A stretch of 64,000 nucleotides of DNA from Arabidopsis thaliana (lineage: Eukaryota; Streptophyta; Magnoliopsida; Brassicales; Brassicaceae), in NCBI RefSeq assembly GCF_000001735.4, contig NC_003071.7, forward strand, positions 14,421,443-14,485,442. The letters run 5' to 3'. The notes beneath the pieces are model-generated. The model ran no database searches. It had not been told where the DNA came from and saw only the letters and a program-made list of their open reading frames with translations. Made by a program: the position numbers and the translations under genes. Numbering within the stretch: the first letter of the stretch is position 1; the number at the start of each line of letters is the position of its first letter. Positions 33,197-44,456 of this stretch are shown one piece after another.

Positions 33197-35527
33197 ATGA
33201 TGAAGAATCCAGAGAAAAAATATGACAAAGAAACAAAAAAGGAGATTGACGATGAATACAATCTCGCCAAAGGCTACTGGAAAAAAGGTAACCGTATTGA
33301 AGCCTTGATGTTAACCGAGAAAACGATTTCAGATCAGGGGAAGAACGAATCTTCCTGCTATGTTCACCACGAACTGCAAGGTGATATCTTTTATCAACTA
33401 GCAGAAGAAACAGAGATCACCAACGACATCAAACGTGTATACTTGTTTGCTTCTCTCGATGCGTTTTCAATGTTTACTCTTCCGTGTCATGACGCTTTGA
33501 AGTCCTTTCGTGGTTGTGTTCTTTCGCTAATCCAGTTGGGTGATCAGCTTGGGATAAAGAAGTTTTATAGGAAAGCTGCGTCGAAAGCATATCAGGCATT
33601 GTCCGTAACGAATTCCTCAGAGAAATATACCGCTTTGAACAAAGAATTTGATGGGTGGTATGGATACGCAGAAGAGAAGAAGAAGGAGAAGAATAGCAAT
33701 GCGGTTGTGACTGTTTCTGAGACAAGTACTATGGCTAATCAGATGGTATTGAAAAAGAAAAATCCTTTTCAACAATTGAAATTCTTTTGGGTTAATTTGG
33801 ATGACAAGACTAAAAGGGATTTTTTGGTAGTAGACTTTCGAAAGCTTATTGAATATATTCAGAATGAGTATGGCAAGGAAGTAAAACGATATTTTCGGAA
33901 ATGTGTAATCAGCCTCATATCACTTCATTGGAGATACTGGAAGTGCCACATTTGTTCTCAGGTTAACTACTGTTTTACAGATTGCAAGATGCACATCTTA
34001 GATAAGCATGTGCACAAATATGAACCCGAGTTCAGTGATCGTCCTAAGTATGTGGATGAGATTTTGGCTGACATGATATGCTGTGGGGATTGGAAGCCAG
34101 TGGATATAGCGCAGGCAGCAAATCTGATTAATGATAGAATTAAGAGCCAGAAAGAGTTTGTTTATGTTAATGGATGGTGTAGTGATTGGCCTGTAGCGGG
34201 TGATGAAAAGCGGGAAACCATTCTCAAACAGTTTTCTGAGGTTCTTAAAGCTTCTTGCCCTAGGGAGAATTGTACTCTTTCATGTACCCTTTGGGACTGG
34301 TTGATCGATTACACAGAAGAGCATCTGGATCTACCTGGAGTTTCCGGGAGCTATCTTGATAAATGTAGCTTCTTTAAGAACCCTCAGTGCATCTGCTTCT
34401 TAGATCTTAAGCACCTTAAACACATCCTCAAAAAATTTAGCCAGCTCACCACTGATGTCCGCGAAAGTTTGGTTTCAAAAGTAGTGAATCAGCTCTGGGA
34501 AAATTCCCTGGTCAAGGAAAGACTCGATCTTGAGGGACACACTAATTCTAATCTGCTTCTGGATAAGAGACTGCTGTGTGAAGAAGAGCTTGAATTGGAT
34601 CAGAATGAGACAGTAGAGCATTATGAATCCACTGGCATTTATGAGGATGTGATGCCTAAGGGTGATAAGATAGTCTCTTGGATTCTTGACTGCCCAAAAA
34701 TCGATAAGGAATTTATGTCTCAAATGGCAAAGGTGGCAAAGGGCTTACACAATCGTGAGATATGGTTAGCAGTTTTGAGAATCGTACAGGGCCTGGTTAG
34801 GAAAAAGGAAAGCTACTATGATAAGCGACGGAAGATGCTAAGCTATGAGAAGATGTTGTGTGAGGTTGAGACCATTTGTGACAGAGAAGACACTAGGAAG
34901 AATGTTAATCAGCGGAGCACATATGAGTTTGCGCTTCGAACGGAATGTGAGAAGCTTGTAGGTAAGCAAGATGATAATAGAAAATATTTCTGGACTGTTG
35001 TAAAAGATGTTTTTGTAAAACTATGCCCTCCAGTATTTGGCGTATTAGAAGATATGGAGTGTATATCCAAACTCTCTGCTACTGTCTCAAATGATGAAGT
35101 TAAGAAAAGTATGTTGAGGTTAAGGAAATCGTTGAAAGAGATGGTATTCTTCTTCCTCTTCTTTCTTTTTATATATTCATTTCAACAGGATTTGATCTGT
35201 GACGGCTGATATGAGGTGTTTTTTTTTTGTTTTGGAGTTCCTTTTGATTGATTCAAAGATTTTGCGGAACGAATGCACATACAAAAAGCTAATAGATGTA
35301 TTCCCAAAGCTATCAGTTGTTGAGTATCGCTTGGTGGTCCTTCCGCTTGTGAAGAAGTTCTTACAGGTTTGTCAACTTCAAAGACCAGTCACTGACTCAC
35401 TGGTGTTGGATTAAATCTTATTGCCAGTTTAACTTAATTTGTTTTCTGGCAGGATAAACTGAAAAAGATGATGGAAACAAATAGCAATTCAGTTGCTGCA
35501 GGAGATTCTGTCAACATGCAGGGCTAA
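33197..35527 (+). CDS. DUF627/DUF629 protein with C2H2 zinc finger, tandem copy 2
   Basis: Paralogue of copy 1 with the same three-exon layout (33197-35143, 35238-35366, 35453-35527), 716 residues, and again no UCH-like domain. DUF627 landmarks: HHELQGDIFYQLAEET, YLFASLDAFSMFTL. The finger CHICSQVNYCFTDCKMHILD, then KHV, keeps all four ligands. DUF629 blocks ADMICCGDWKPVDIA, FVYVNGWCSDWP and FFKNPQCICFLDLKHL are intact. Sequence differences from copy 1 are spread along the protein, so both look maintained. The exon 2 acceptor reads TTTTGGAG rather than the CGCAG and TGCAG of its sisters and may splice less efficiently. The C terminus ends SVNMQG and lacks the basic KPKKRHL tail of copy 1. The first in-frame ATG (MMKNPEKKYD) is used. 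Confidence 0.87.
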
Positions 35528-35906
35528 GATTTTTGGAGGATCATTCTTCCAGATGGAGAAAAACTTTAGAGTACTACTTGTTTAGAAAACAGTCTTTTAA
35601 TGTTCTCGGAAAAACTTTTGGATTGGAGAGAAAAACTGTATATGAAAATTTGTAGTTTGTTTTAGGATCAGATGCATATATGTTTGTATTGTATGTGACA
35701 ATAGACACAATACAATGCATTGTTGATCTTCATAAACTTTGGTCTATAACTTCTTGAGACATGGTCATAGCAGATAAATTTAGTAGGTTGGTCACACTTT
35801 TACTTCACTAACCCAAAGATTATAGTAATTTCAACAGATTGATTGTCATATAACCAACATTCCAAAATTGTACCTAAACTCGTCTTCCCTTTATAAAGGG
35901 TTTATT
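35528..35906. other. 3' region of DUF627/629 copy 2
   Basis: Resembles the downstream region of copy 1 (shared AACAGTCTTTTA and GTTTTAGGATCAGATGCAT blocks), showing that the duplication unit included the 3' flank. The segment near 35857 (ACATTCCAAAATTG) matches 32560, the start of the module upstream of copy 2. Confidence 0.55.
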
Positions 35907-37120
35907 GGCAAAGTAGACACTTTTTCAAAAATAATTTGCAAAGTAGGTAGTTTTTTTAGAAATTAGAGATATAGACATTTTTTTTGCTTTTTGTGAGATA
36001 GAGGATATGTCTAATAGACTAAAAAACAAAATACATATCAAATACTATAATACCTTTTATCTTGAGAGAGAATAAAAATAATATGAGAGACCATGTTTAC
36101 TTTATTTTATTTGTCTTTATCTTTTTAATTTTTATTTTAGTTTTCTTAAATAATTTTTAAAAAAAATTACGTTGACTTTTAGAGTATTTATATGTCATCA
36201 ATTTAATACACAAACATTTCAAAGATCGTTTTGTACACTAAACATTATTCATTGGTGTACAAATGTGTATACCGATATTCATAAATAGAAGTAATATTGT
36301 TTTTAATATTTTACAAATATAATGATTGCATAAACCAAATATTATTACTTAATATAATGGTGTACATGATGGTGTACATGATTAAGTTAATCTTGATGGT
36401 GTACAAAATGAATGAAACTATTATGACGATTGAATAGAATGTGTATATAACTTTTAAATGATAGCATACAATATTGGTAAACAAAGTGTACAAAACTTGG
36501 TGTACACTTACAGGGAATGTATAAATTATTATTTCAGTTAGTGGTGTACGTCATCTCGTACACCAATTTTAGTACACTGTCTCATAGATCTTTAGAGGTG
36601 TACGATCATGTACACCATATTTTCAATCATCTATGTACATCATTTTGTATACTATTATACTCACTCTATCACTTCTTACAATAATATTATATATTGATTT
36701 TTACATTATTGTCGTACACTAATATTTGTACACCAGTATTAATAATATCACGTACACTGTCGGCTGGGATTAAATAAAAAAATGCTACATATTTTTGAAA
36801 TATAGCAAAATTAGTCTTTTTAGATTCACATAAAAAATTTAAAAGTCAATATGATTATATGGTAATTTTTTATGAAGAATTATTATCAAACAAAGTAAAA
36901 ATATTAAGTAAAAAGAAAAATAAGAAAAAGTAAAATTTGACTTGAATTTTGTCTTTATCTTACTACATAACAAAATAACAAAAGGTTATATAAGTCATTT
37001 CTAAAATCTCTATTAGACAAAAAGTTGTATTAGAGAGAAAAGAGAAAATTGTTTATTTCTTTTATTTCTATAAAAACTACCTACTTTGCAAATTATTTGT
37101 TGAAAAAGTGTCTACTTTCC
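35907..37120. mobile_element. Non-autonomous inverted-repeat DNA element, about 1.2 kb
   Basis: The outer ends are inverted copies. Left 35907-35955 contains AAAGTAGACACTTTTTCAA, AATAATTTGCAAAGTAGG and TAGTTTTT. The same series appears reversed at 37072-37120. The match is nearly perfect for about 50 bp and decays inward. There is no open frame beyond 60 codons, so any transposase would act in trans. The interior is very AT-rich with a motif array at 36232-36757. The flanking bases give no clean target-site duplication that I can read. Long inverted repeats suggest a Mutator-like family, but that is a guess. It lies inside the duplicated upstream region of DUF627/629 copy 3. Confidence 0.75.
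36232..36757. repeat. Array of GTGTAC / GTACAC motifs
   Basis: About 15 occurrences of GTGTAC or its reverse complement GTACAC in about 530 bp, often extended to GGTGTACA or TGTACACC. The left part is mostly GGTGTAC and the right part mostly GTACACC, giving a roughly mirrored layout inside the inverted-repeat element. Spacing is irregular, so this is not a simple tandem repeat. Confidence 0.8.
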
Positions 37121-37714
37121 GACTTATCTCTTCTATAAATAAACAGACAACACACAGAGAGACATTCAACTTCAAGGGACGATTTTCCTCTCATAGCAAC
37201 AAAACAAATCACCTCAAAGATAAAAACTTGGAACATAAACCAACGAAATGGCTCCGTCTAATGATCATTTGCCTTTTTCTAGTCCTCACCTCCGCTTCAT
37301 TCTTCTAGAATTCTTCACCTAAGAAAGCTTTCAGAGACGAGGAAATATGAAATGTACCATTTTATACCGTCCTACTAAATGTGTCTGTCTCTTACAGCAA
37401 GAGATCCGTTCCGTAGAGAAAAGACTGGTGAGAGGTGGTACAGTTCAAAGGCTGAGATTAATCTACGAAGCCTGGAGCGCACGCTAGGTGCTCGACGAAA
37501 TGCCACACTGAGAGGTCATCACGTGCCATGCACATGACCATTTCTTTATCTCCCTCTTGCTCAGCCAACAGTTGTATATAAACGCATCTACTCTGTTTTC
37601 TTCTCGTGAACAGAACAATTCTCTCCCAAGAAAAGCTAACAACTTTTTCTTTCTCAGTCAAAGCCAAAGAAACCAACCATTTTCTCGAGAAAATTCTGAC
37701 TCCCCTGGGGTACG
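37121..37714. other. Upstream module of DUF627/629 copy 3
   Basis: Matches the region before copy 2. It holds a TATAAATA near 37133, an ATGGCTCCGTC short frame at 37249 (24 codons), an intron-like stretch ending CTTACAG near 37398, a following open stretch (VEKRLVRGGTVQRLRLIYEA), the CTCGACGAAATG block, a G-box at 37520-37525, and a good TATA box (TATATAAAC, 37575-37583). Confidence 0.6.
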
Positions 37715-40027
37715 ATGATGACGAAGAGTTCAGATGAAAGTGACGACAGTGAAACAATAAAGAAGATCGAGGAAGCAGCCGAACTTGCCAGAGACTTTTT
37801 AGAAAGAGGTGAACGCATTAAGGCTTTGGAGTTAACCGAGAAAACGATTTCTGATCATAGGAATCACGAAAGTTGCTTTTCTCACCACGAACTGCAAGGT
37901 GATACCTTTTTTGCGCTAGCCTATGAAACAGATAACACCGACGTCAAATGCGTATACTTGTTTGCTTCTGTCGATGCATATTCAGTGTCTATTCTTCTGT
38001 GTCCTGACGCTTTGAGGTCCTTTCGTGGCTATGCTCGTTCGATGATCCAGTTGGGTGATCAGCTTCGGATAAACAAGTTTTATAAGAAAGCTGCGACCAA
38101 AGCAAAATGGGGAGTGTTAGTTACGCAACCTCAAGGACCGTGGACATCCCTATTAGGCTATAGTGAAAGCTTGAAGACAGAACTTTATACGTTCATAGAT
38201 CTTGCAACAAAGAAGATGCATGCGGCTGTGACTGTTTCCGATACAGGTACTTTGGCTAATCGGATGGTAACGATAAAGAAAGATCCTTCTTTTGATCTAT
38301 TGAAGACCTTTTGGGTTAATCTGGATGACAAGACCAAAAGAGAACTTTTGGTGGTAGATTCTAGAAAGCTTATAGACTATGTAGAGAATAAGTATGTTGA
38401 CAAAGTGAAAGAAGATTTTGGGAAATGTGTATCCGTTGCCAATAATCTTCGATGGAGATACTGGAAGTGCCACATTTGTTCTCAGGTATACTACTGTTTT
38501 ACAGATTGCCAGAGGCACATCTTAGATAACCATGTGCAAAAATTTGTACCCGATCCCAGTGCTCGTCCTAAGTGTGTGGATAAGGTATTAGCTGACATGA
38601 TATGTTGTGGGAAATGGGAGCCTGTGAATACAGTAGCGGCAGCAAATCTGATCAAGGATAGAGCTAAGCGCGGGGAAGAGTTTGTTTATGTTAATGGATG
38701 GTGTAGTGATTGGCCTGAAGCTAAGGATGAAGAGCGGAGTAAAATACTCAAACAGTTTGCTCAGGTTCTTAAATCTTCTTGTAATGAAAATGATACTCTT
38801 TCATGTACCCTTTGGGACTCGTTGATATATTACACAGAAAGGAATCTGCAACTACTTGAAGTTCCTGGGAGCTATCTTGATAAATGTAGCTTCTTTAAGA
38901 ACCCTCAGTGCATCTGCTTCTTAGATCTTAAGCACCTTGAACACATCCTCAACTATTTTAGACAGCTCACCACAGATGTCCGCGCGAGTTTAGTTCCAAA
39001 AGTAGTGAATAGGTTCTGGGAAAATTCCCGGGTCAAGGAAACAATCGGTATTGAGCGACTTACATCTAATCTGCTTCTTGATGGGAGACTGCTGTGTGAA
39101 GAAGAGCATCATTTTGATGACACAGGGAGTGTAGAGACTTTTAAGTCCAGTGGAATTTATGAGCATGTGATACCTGAGGGGGACAAGATGGTCTCCTGGG
39201 TTCTCGACTGCCCAGAAATGGATGAGAAACTTGTGTCTCAAATGGGAGAGGGCGTACACAATTTTGAGATATGTTAGCAGCTCTGAGAATAGTAAGGGGC
39301 ATGGTTAGGAAAAAGGAAAGCTACTATGATAAGAGACATAGAATGGTAACCTATGATAAGATGTTGGGTGAGGCTGAAACCATTTGTAACAGAGAAGACA
39401 ATAGGAAGAATGTTAATCAGCGGAGCACATATGCGTCAGCGCTGCGAATGAAGTGTGAGGAGCTTGTAGTGATACAAGATGATGATACCAAATGTTTCTT
39501 GAATGTTGTAAGAGATGTTCTTGAAAGAGCACCTTCTCCAAAATATGAAGTATTAACCGACAAAGAGTATATGGAGAGTATATCTGGGCTATCTACTGCT
39601 GTTCAAAATGACATTGTTATAAAAAGTCTGTGGAAGCTACGAAAATTTCTGACAAAGAAGGTATGTATTCTTCGTCTTCGTTTCTTTCTACTCATTATAA
39701 CATGTTTTGACCTGTGGCTACTGATAAAAATAAGAAATCTTGGGTATTTTTTGCAGTTCCATTTGATTGATTCAAAGATATTGCTGAACGAATTTACACA
39801 AGGAGAGCTACATGAATTCCCAAAGCTATCAGCAATTGAGTATCGCATGGTGGTCCTTCCGTTTGTGAAAAAGTTTTTACAGGTTTATCAACTTACGGAA
39901 ATTATCAATCACAGGGAACTCACTTGGTGTTTGTTACTTAATTCCAACACAACATAATTTGTTCTTCTCGCAGGGTAAACTGAAGAAAATGATCATGAAA
40001 ACTAAAGAAGATGACTTCAGTTACTGA
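37715..40027 (+). pseudogene. DUF627/DUF629 tandem copy 3, frameshifted
   Basis: Third paralogue with the same layout. The frame from 37715 runs MMTKSSDESDDSE through DUF627 and the finger CHICSQVYYCFTDCQRHILD into DUF629, then stops at 39277 after 520 codons. The other copies read EIW-LA or KLW-LA at this point; here GAGATATGTTAG lacks one G, so the frame ends at TAG. The rest of the exon continues in the next frame from about 39271 (LAALRIVRGMVRKKESYYDK) to 39660. Exons 39757-39882 and 39974-40027 are still open and well spliced, so the loss looks recent. The truncated protein keeps DUF627 and the zinc finger and could still be made. A good TATA box and G-box are present upstream. It could alternatively be read as a functional short form. 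Confidence 0.75.
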
Positions 40028-41192
40028 ACTAGAAGCTAAGAAGAGAGCTCTGTAAAAGAGGTAAAAATCTAATGAATCCTATCAACAGTTGTTGTTTTGG
40101 TGTTGTTCTTTGGGTTAAATTTAGTTGTGTTTTTTATGCAGGGCTACAATTTTTGAGGATCATTCTTGCAGATGAAGAAGATAAACTTCGAGTAGGAGTT
40201 GTTTAGAAAACAGTCTTTTATGTTCTCGGGAAAACTTTGTACCCGAGAGAAAACTAGTCTGAAAAGTTCTAGTTTGTTTTAGGATCTGATGCATATACGT
40301 TTGTGTGTCTCAAGAGAGATTGAGAAACACATTGAGAAGTGGTGAGAACACATTTTTATCAAAGTGAAAATTGTAAAATGCCTCTTAAAATTGTTGCCGT
40401 CCAAAAAACAGACGTTAGGTGGTCGTTTAGATTTGACTAATTGTTTATGTCGACACCAAATCCAAAGCCCATTTGACCCGCCTTACAAAACAAAACATCG
40501 GCCCAATCTGTGTCCCCAAAAAAAAAAAACTTAAAGCAGACGTGGCAGACCCTGATTCGTTACACTATCGTGTCGAGCATATTTTTCTCGCGTCGCCACG
40601 ATTTGGCAATACCCTGAGAAATAAATAAAAATCGAAAATGGATTATAAGGTGACCTTCGTCTTTGGTTGACCATCAAAAACTACAACGCTCTTTCTCCGT
40701 AGGAAAGGGGAAGCAAATAAATTATCGAAGCCCACTGGTTTCGGAGCTGATCGGTCTCTATTTCTCTCTTCATACATATCTCGTAAGCTTCTCCTCCCTC
40801 TTTTATCTTCTTCCAATCTCCTCAATTGCTTTCTCCTTTAATGTTTTCGTTTCTCCAATCGTTATTTGTGAGTCTTTTCTATTCAGATCTGTGTGATTGT
40901 TGATCTCTGTTCTTAGATCTGTTTCGCGTTTTCTAGATATCGAATTTCTATGTATGTAATACGATGTAGATCGGATGCGTTATTGTAGATCTGGTTTTTT
41001 TGGATCGACTGAGTCAAAAATGATTGACTCAGTTTACGAAATTGTTCAGTTACTTAGCTGCGAAAACTGTGATTCGTGAATTTTGTAGCTAGATTATGAA
41101 TGTGGTTGCATGCGTTTGGATTTATTGAGCTTACTTGGAAGTGATTTGTGATTTATTATTACAGAAGCAGATAAAGTTGATCGGATACTAGA
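40028..41192. other. Spacer, promoter and leader intron of the SEC61 alpha gene
   Basis: Site II-like motifs AAAGCCCATTT (about 40464) and TCGGCCCAATC (about 40499) lie upstream. A leader intron is likely at 40783-41164 (ATCTC|GTAAGC to TTACAG|AAGCAG), ending 28 bases before the ATG. This is a common arrangement in highly expressed plant genes. Confidence 0.5.
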
Positions 41193-43130
41193 ATGGGAGG
41201 AGGATTTAGAGTTTTGCATTTGGTGAGGCCATTCTTGGCTTTTCTGCCTGAGGTTCAGAGTGCTGATAGGAAGGTTCCATTCAGAGAGAAGGTTATCTAC
41301 ACTGTCATCTCTCTCTTCATCTTTCTTGTCTGCAGTCAGCTTCCTCTTTATGGAATCCATTCCACCACCGGTGCGGATCCATTCTATTGGATGCGTGTCA
41401 TTCTTGCGTCCAACCGTGGAACTGTCATGGAGCTCGGTATTACTCCTATTGTTACATCTGGACTTGTGATGCAACTCTTGGCTGGTTCCAAGATTATTGA
41501 GGTTGACAACAATGTTCGTGAGGATCGTGCCCTCTTGTAAGTGTTTTCGTTTCCCATTATGAAGTATTGGCATTACAATACGTGTTTGGTTGAACTGTTT
41601 CAATGTCTGGTTTGAATTGATTGAGCTGTTTTTGGAAAACCCTAAGGTTGTGGTCGTGTGAGTTCTTATTCTGTGTTTGTACTTATTTTGTAGGAATGGT
41701 GCTCAGAAGCTTCTAGGTATTCTGATTGCCATTGGTGAGGCTGTTGCATATGTTCTTTCTGGAATGTATGGTCCCGTTGGACAGCTTGGTGTTGGAAATG
41801 CCATTCTGATCATCCTTCAGCTTTTCTTTGCTGGAATCATTGTTATCTGCCTTGATGAACTCCTTCAGAAGGGATATGGTCTCGGATCAGGAATCTCCCT
41901 TTTCATTGCCACCAACATTTGGTAGGTCAACTTCTTCCTCACTTTAAAAAATCCAAAATCCTTTTCGGTATATTGAACTCATAAGAGTTTATATTGATGT
42001 TCTGCAGTGAAAGCATTATCTGGAAGGCATTTAGCCCAACTACCATCAACACCGGGCGTGGAGCTGAGTTTGAAGGTGCTGTTATTGCACTGTTCCATAT
42101 GCTGATAACCAAGTCCAACAAGGTTGCGGCTCTCCGCCAAGCTTTCTACCGGCAAAACCTTCCAAATGTTACCAACTTGCTTGCCACAGTCTTGATCTTC
42201 CTGATTGTGATCTACTTCCAAGGTTTCCGTGTGGTTTTGCCTGTGAGATCAAAGAATGCCCGTGGACAACAGGGTTCTTACCCAATCAAGCTGTTCTACA
42301 CCTCTAACATGCCCATCATCCTCCAATCCGCCCTCGTCTCAAATCTTTACTTCATTTCTCAGGTACAGCCATTCTTTCCACTTCACTGTATGGGACGTAT
42401 CTCCACAATAACATATTGTTGACATTGAATTTTCCTCGTGGTCAACAGCTTCTCTACCGGAAGTTCAGCGGAAATTTCTTTGTAAACCTTTTGGGACAAT
42501 GGAAAGAATCTGAGTACAGTGGACAATCTATTCCAGTTAGTGGTCTGGCTTACCTCATCACAGCTCCAGCAAGGTAATGCAGCAGTGTCTTTCATTATTC
42601 GTTTTAATCAATTCAAAGTTGGCATGCATCAACTGAGCTTGATGAATATATGTTACTATGTGGTTGCAGTTTCTCTGACATGGCAGCTCACCCGTTCCAT
42701 GCACTGTTCTACATCGTCTTCATGCTCACTGCTTGTGCTCTTTTCTCAAAGACATGGATTGAAGTCTCTGGATCTTCTGCTAGGGATGTAGCTAAGCAGC
42801 TAAAGGTAATAAAATCATAACAGCTTGATGTATATAACCTGAATGTTAACATGGTGTTGGATCTCTGACTCTGAAAATTAAATGTCACAGGAACAACAAA
42901 TGGTGATGCCAGGACACAGAGAATCAAACTTACAGAAGGAACTGAACAGATACATCCCAACAGCAGCAGCTTTTGGAGGAGTTTGTATCGGTGCACTTAC
43001 CGTTTTGGCTGATTTCATGGGAGCCATCGGGTCGGGAACCGGAATTCTGTTGGCGGTCACGATCATATACCAGTATTTCGAGACCTTTGAGAAGGAAAAA
43101 GCCAGTGAACTCGGCTTCTTCGGGTTCTAA
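41193..43130 (+). CDS. SEC61 alpha subunit (SecY-type translocon protein)
   Basis: Channel subunit of the ER protein translocon, moving nascent secretory proteins and inserting membrane proteins with SEC61 beta and gamma. Six exons (41193-41536, 41694-41921, 42008-42362, 42449-42573, 42670-42805, 42891-43130) join in phase to 475 residues, the eukaryotic SEC61 alpha length. [20 protein letters not shown] is the conserved start. [19 protein letters not shown] (plug region), [20 protein letters not shown] (helix 2 gate) and [20 protein letters not shown] are hallmark blocks. About ten membrane helices can be traced. The cytosolic ribosome-contact loops [20 protein letters not shown] and [19 protein letters not shown] are intact. 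The end ([13 protein letters not shown]) is the usual C terminus. Recognised as At2g34250. Confidence 0.97.
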
Positions 43131-44456
43131 GTTAGCTTAAAGAAGGTGTAAACTTTGCCTGAGGCAAAAAAGCAGAGCAGAAGAGGCTTTAGCTTCTGTG
43201 CCCACCTCAAACACAGACAATTTGTGGTGGCACTTGGGTTAGACTACTTTTTTTTGTTGTTGTTGAAACGAAATTTTCTCTTTAGTCATTTATGTTTTTT
43301 TGTTACTTTTTACAAGTTAAAAAACTTATGTGATAGACGCTTTTCTAATGTATGTTTCTAGGAATTTCACTCTTTGACCCAAATAAACAAATTTACAGTT
43401 TTGAATACAAAGCAATTTATTATCTTCTTGGTTCCAGCCAATGTGAAATGTTTTTCGTAGCATACTTTGCATTACATGCAAGCCCAAATGGTGAAACTAG
43501 AGAAACCTCCAACAGTATGGTGAAAGTATACAACCCTCAATGTGGAACGATATGGTTATGAGTAATTGATCTCAACTACTAGCTAATGCAGAGATTGGTA
43601 AGTGTGACTAATTATGATCCGTTACAGTGTTACATACTGCTCTTTAATTTCGGCATTCATAACAACAAAGATTTTTTTTGAGATTTTTGCCAAACGCGTT
43701 TTACAAATCTTTTTGCTCATAAACTTCTTCTTTGTTCTTCACACTCGCAAATAAATTTGGTGTCGCTGTTCTACACAGTCCAACTCTAAACACAGATATG
43801 ATATCTTAGGGGTCTTTGATTTGACGAGCCACACTAATTTTGTAGCCATCCATCGTCAAGCCACGGAGGCAATATTCGCATCCTTACGACGGAGGAGCTC
43901 GCAGTCACTGGAGGCATTTTTGACAACAACCGTTAATCTCTCCGGCGTCCCGCTAATTCAAACCCTAGCTTCAATTTCAACAGAGCTCGTCTCGTGCTTT
44001 ATCTCTTCCTCCACCGTTCCAAATTTCAAAGAGACTCCAAACTTGACCTACCTCAAATTCATTTGCAACTCTTGATATTTCTTGAGAACGAGAGATGGTA
44101 TTAGTTCTTTTGCCACCGACGAGAAGAGAATAAAGCTTTGAGCTCGTAGCGTTCTCTAGGCTAAACTTTTAAAAACACTCTCCATAAAAACTTAACAAGA
44201 GAAGAATGGTGAAGTAACGTGGATATCAGAATAGGCAAGAAAAAACCAATTATAACTTAATAAGAAAAAGGGTCCTAATAGCAAAATTAGAAAATAGAGG
44301 AGCCCAAAACCCTAGTCAAAATAGATCCGAGGGTCTTAATTGCAAAATTAAAAAACAGAGGATCTCTCGAAAAACCTTAAACCCTACTCTCAAGTCTCAA
44401 TTCGGCGCGACGGACTCTTTGTTCACTTTTGTAATTAAGATTCTCTTGTAGTGTAT
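43131..44456. other. Spacer between SEC61 alpha and WDR55
   Basis: Holds the SEC61 alpha 3' UTR. A distinctly GC-richer stretch at about 43840-44075 is open on the plus strand (EAIFASLRRRSSQSLEAFLT and onward) but lacks an ATG and resembles no family I know. The last 190 bp carry a tandem repeat and telo-box motifs before WDR55. Confidence 0.45.
44270..44362 (+). repeat. Tandem near-duplicate in the WDR55 promoter
   Basis: GGGTCCTAATAGCAAAATTA and following bases at 44270-44301 recur with few changes at 44331-44362, an offset of 60-61 bp. Each copy is followed by an AACCCTA telo-box-like motif (near 44307 and 44388). It may have duplicated a promoter element. Confidence 0.6.
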
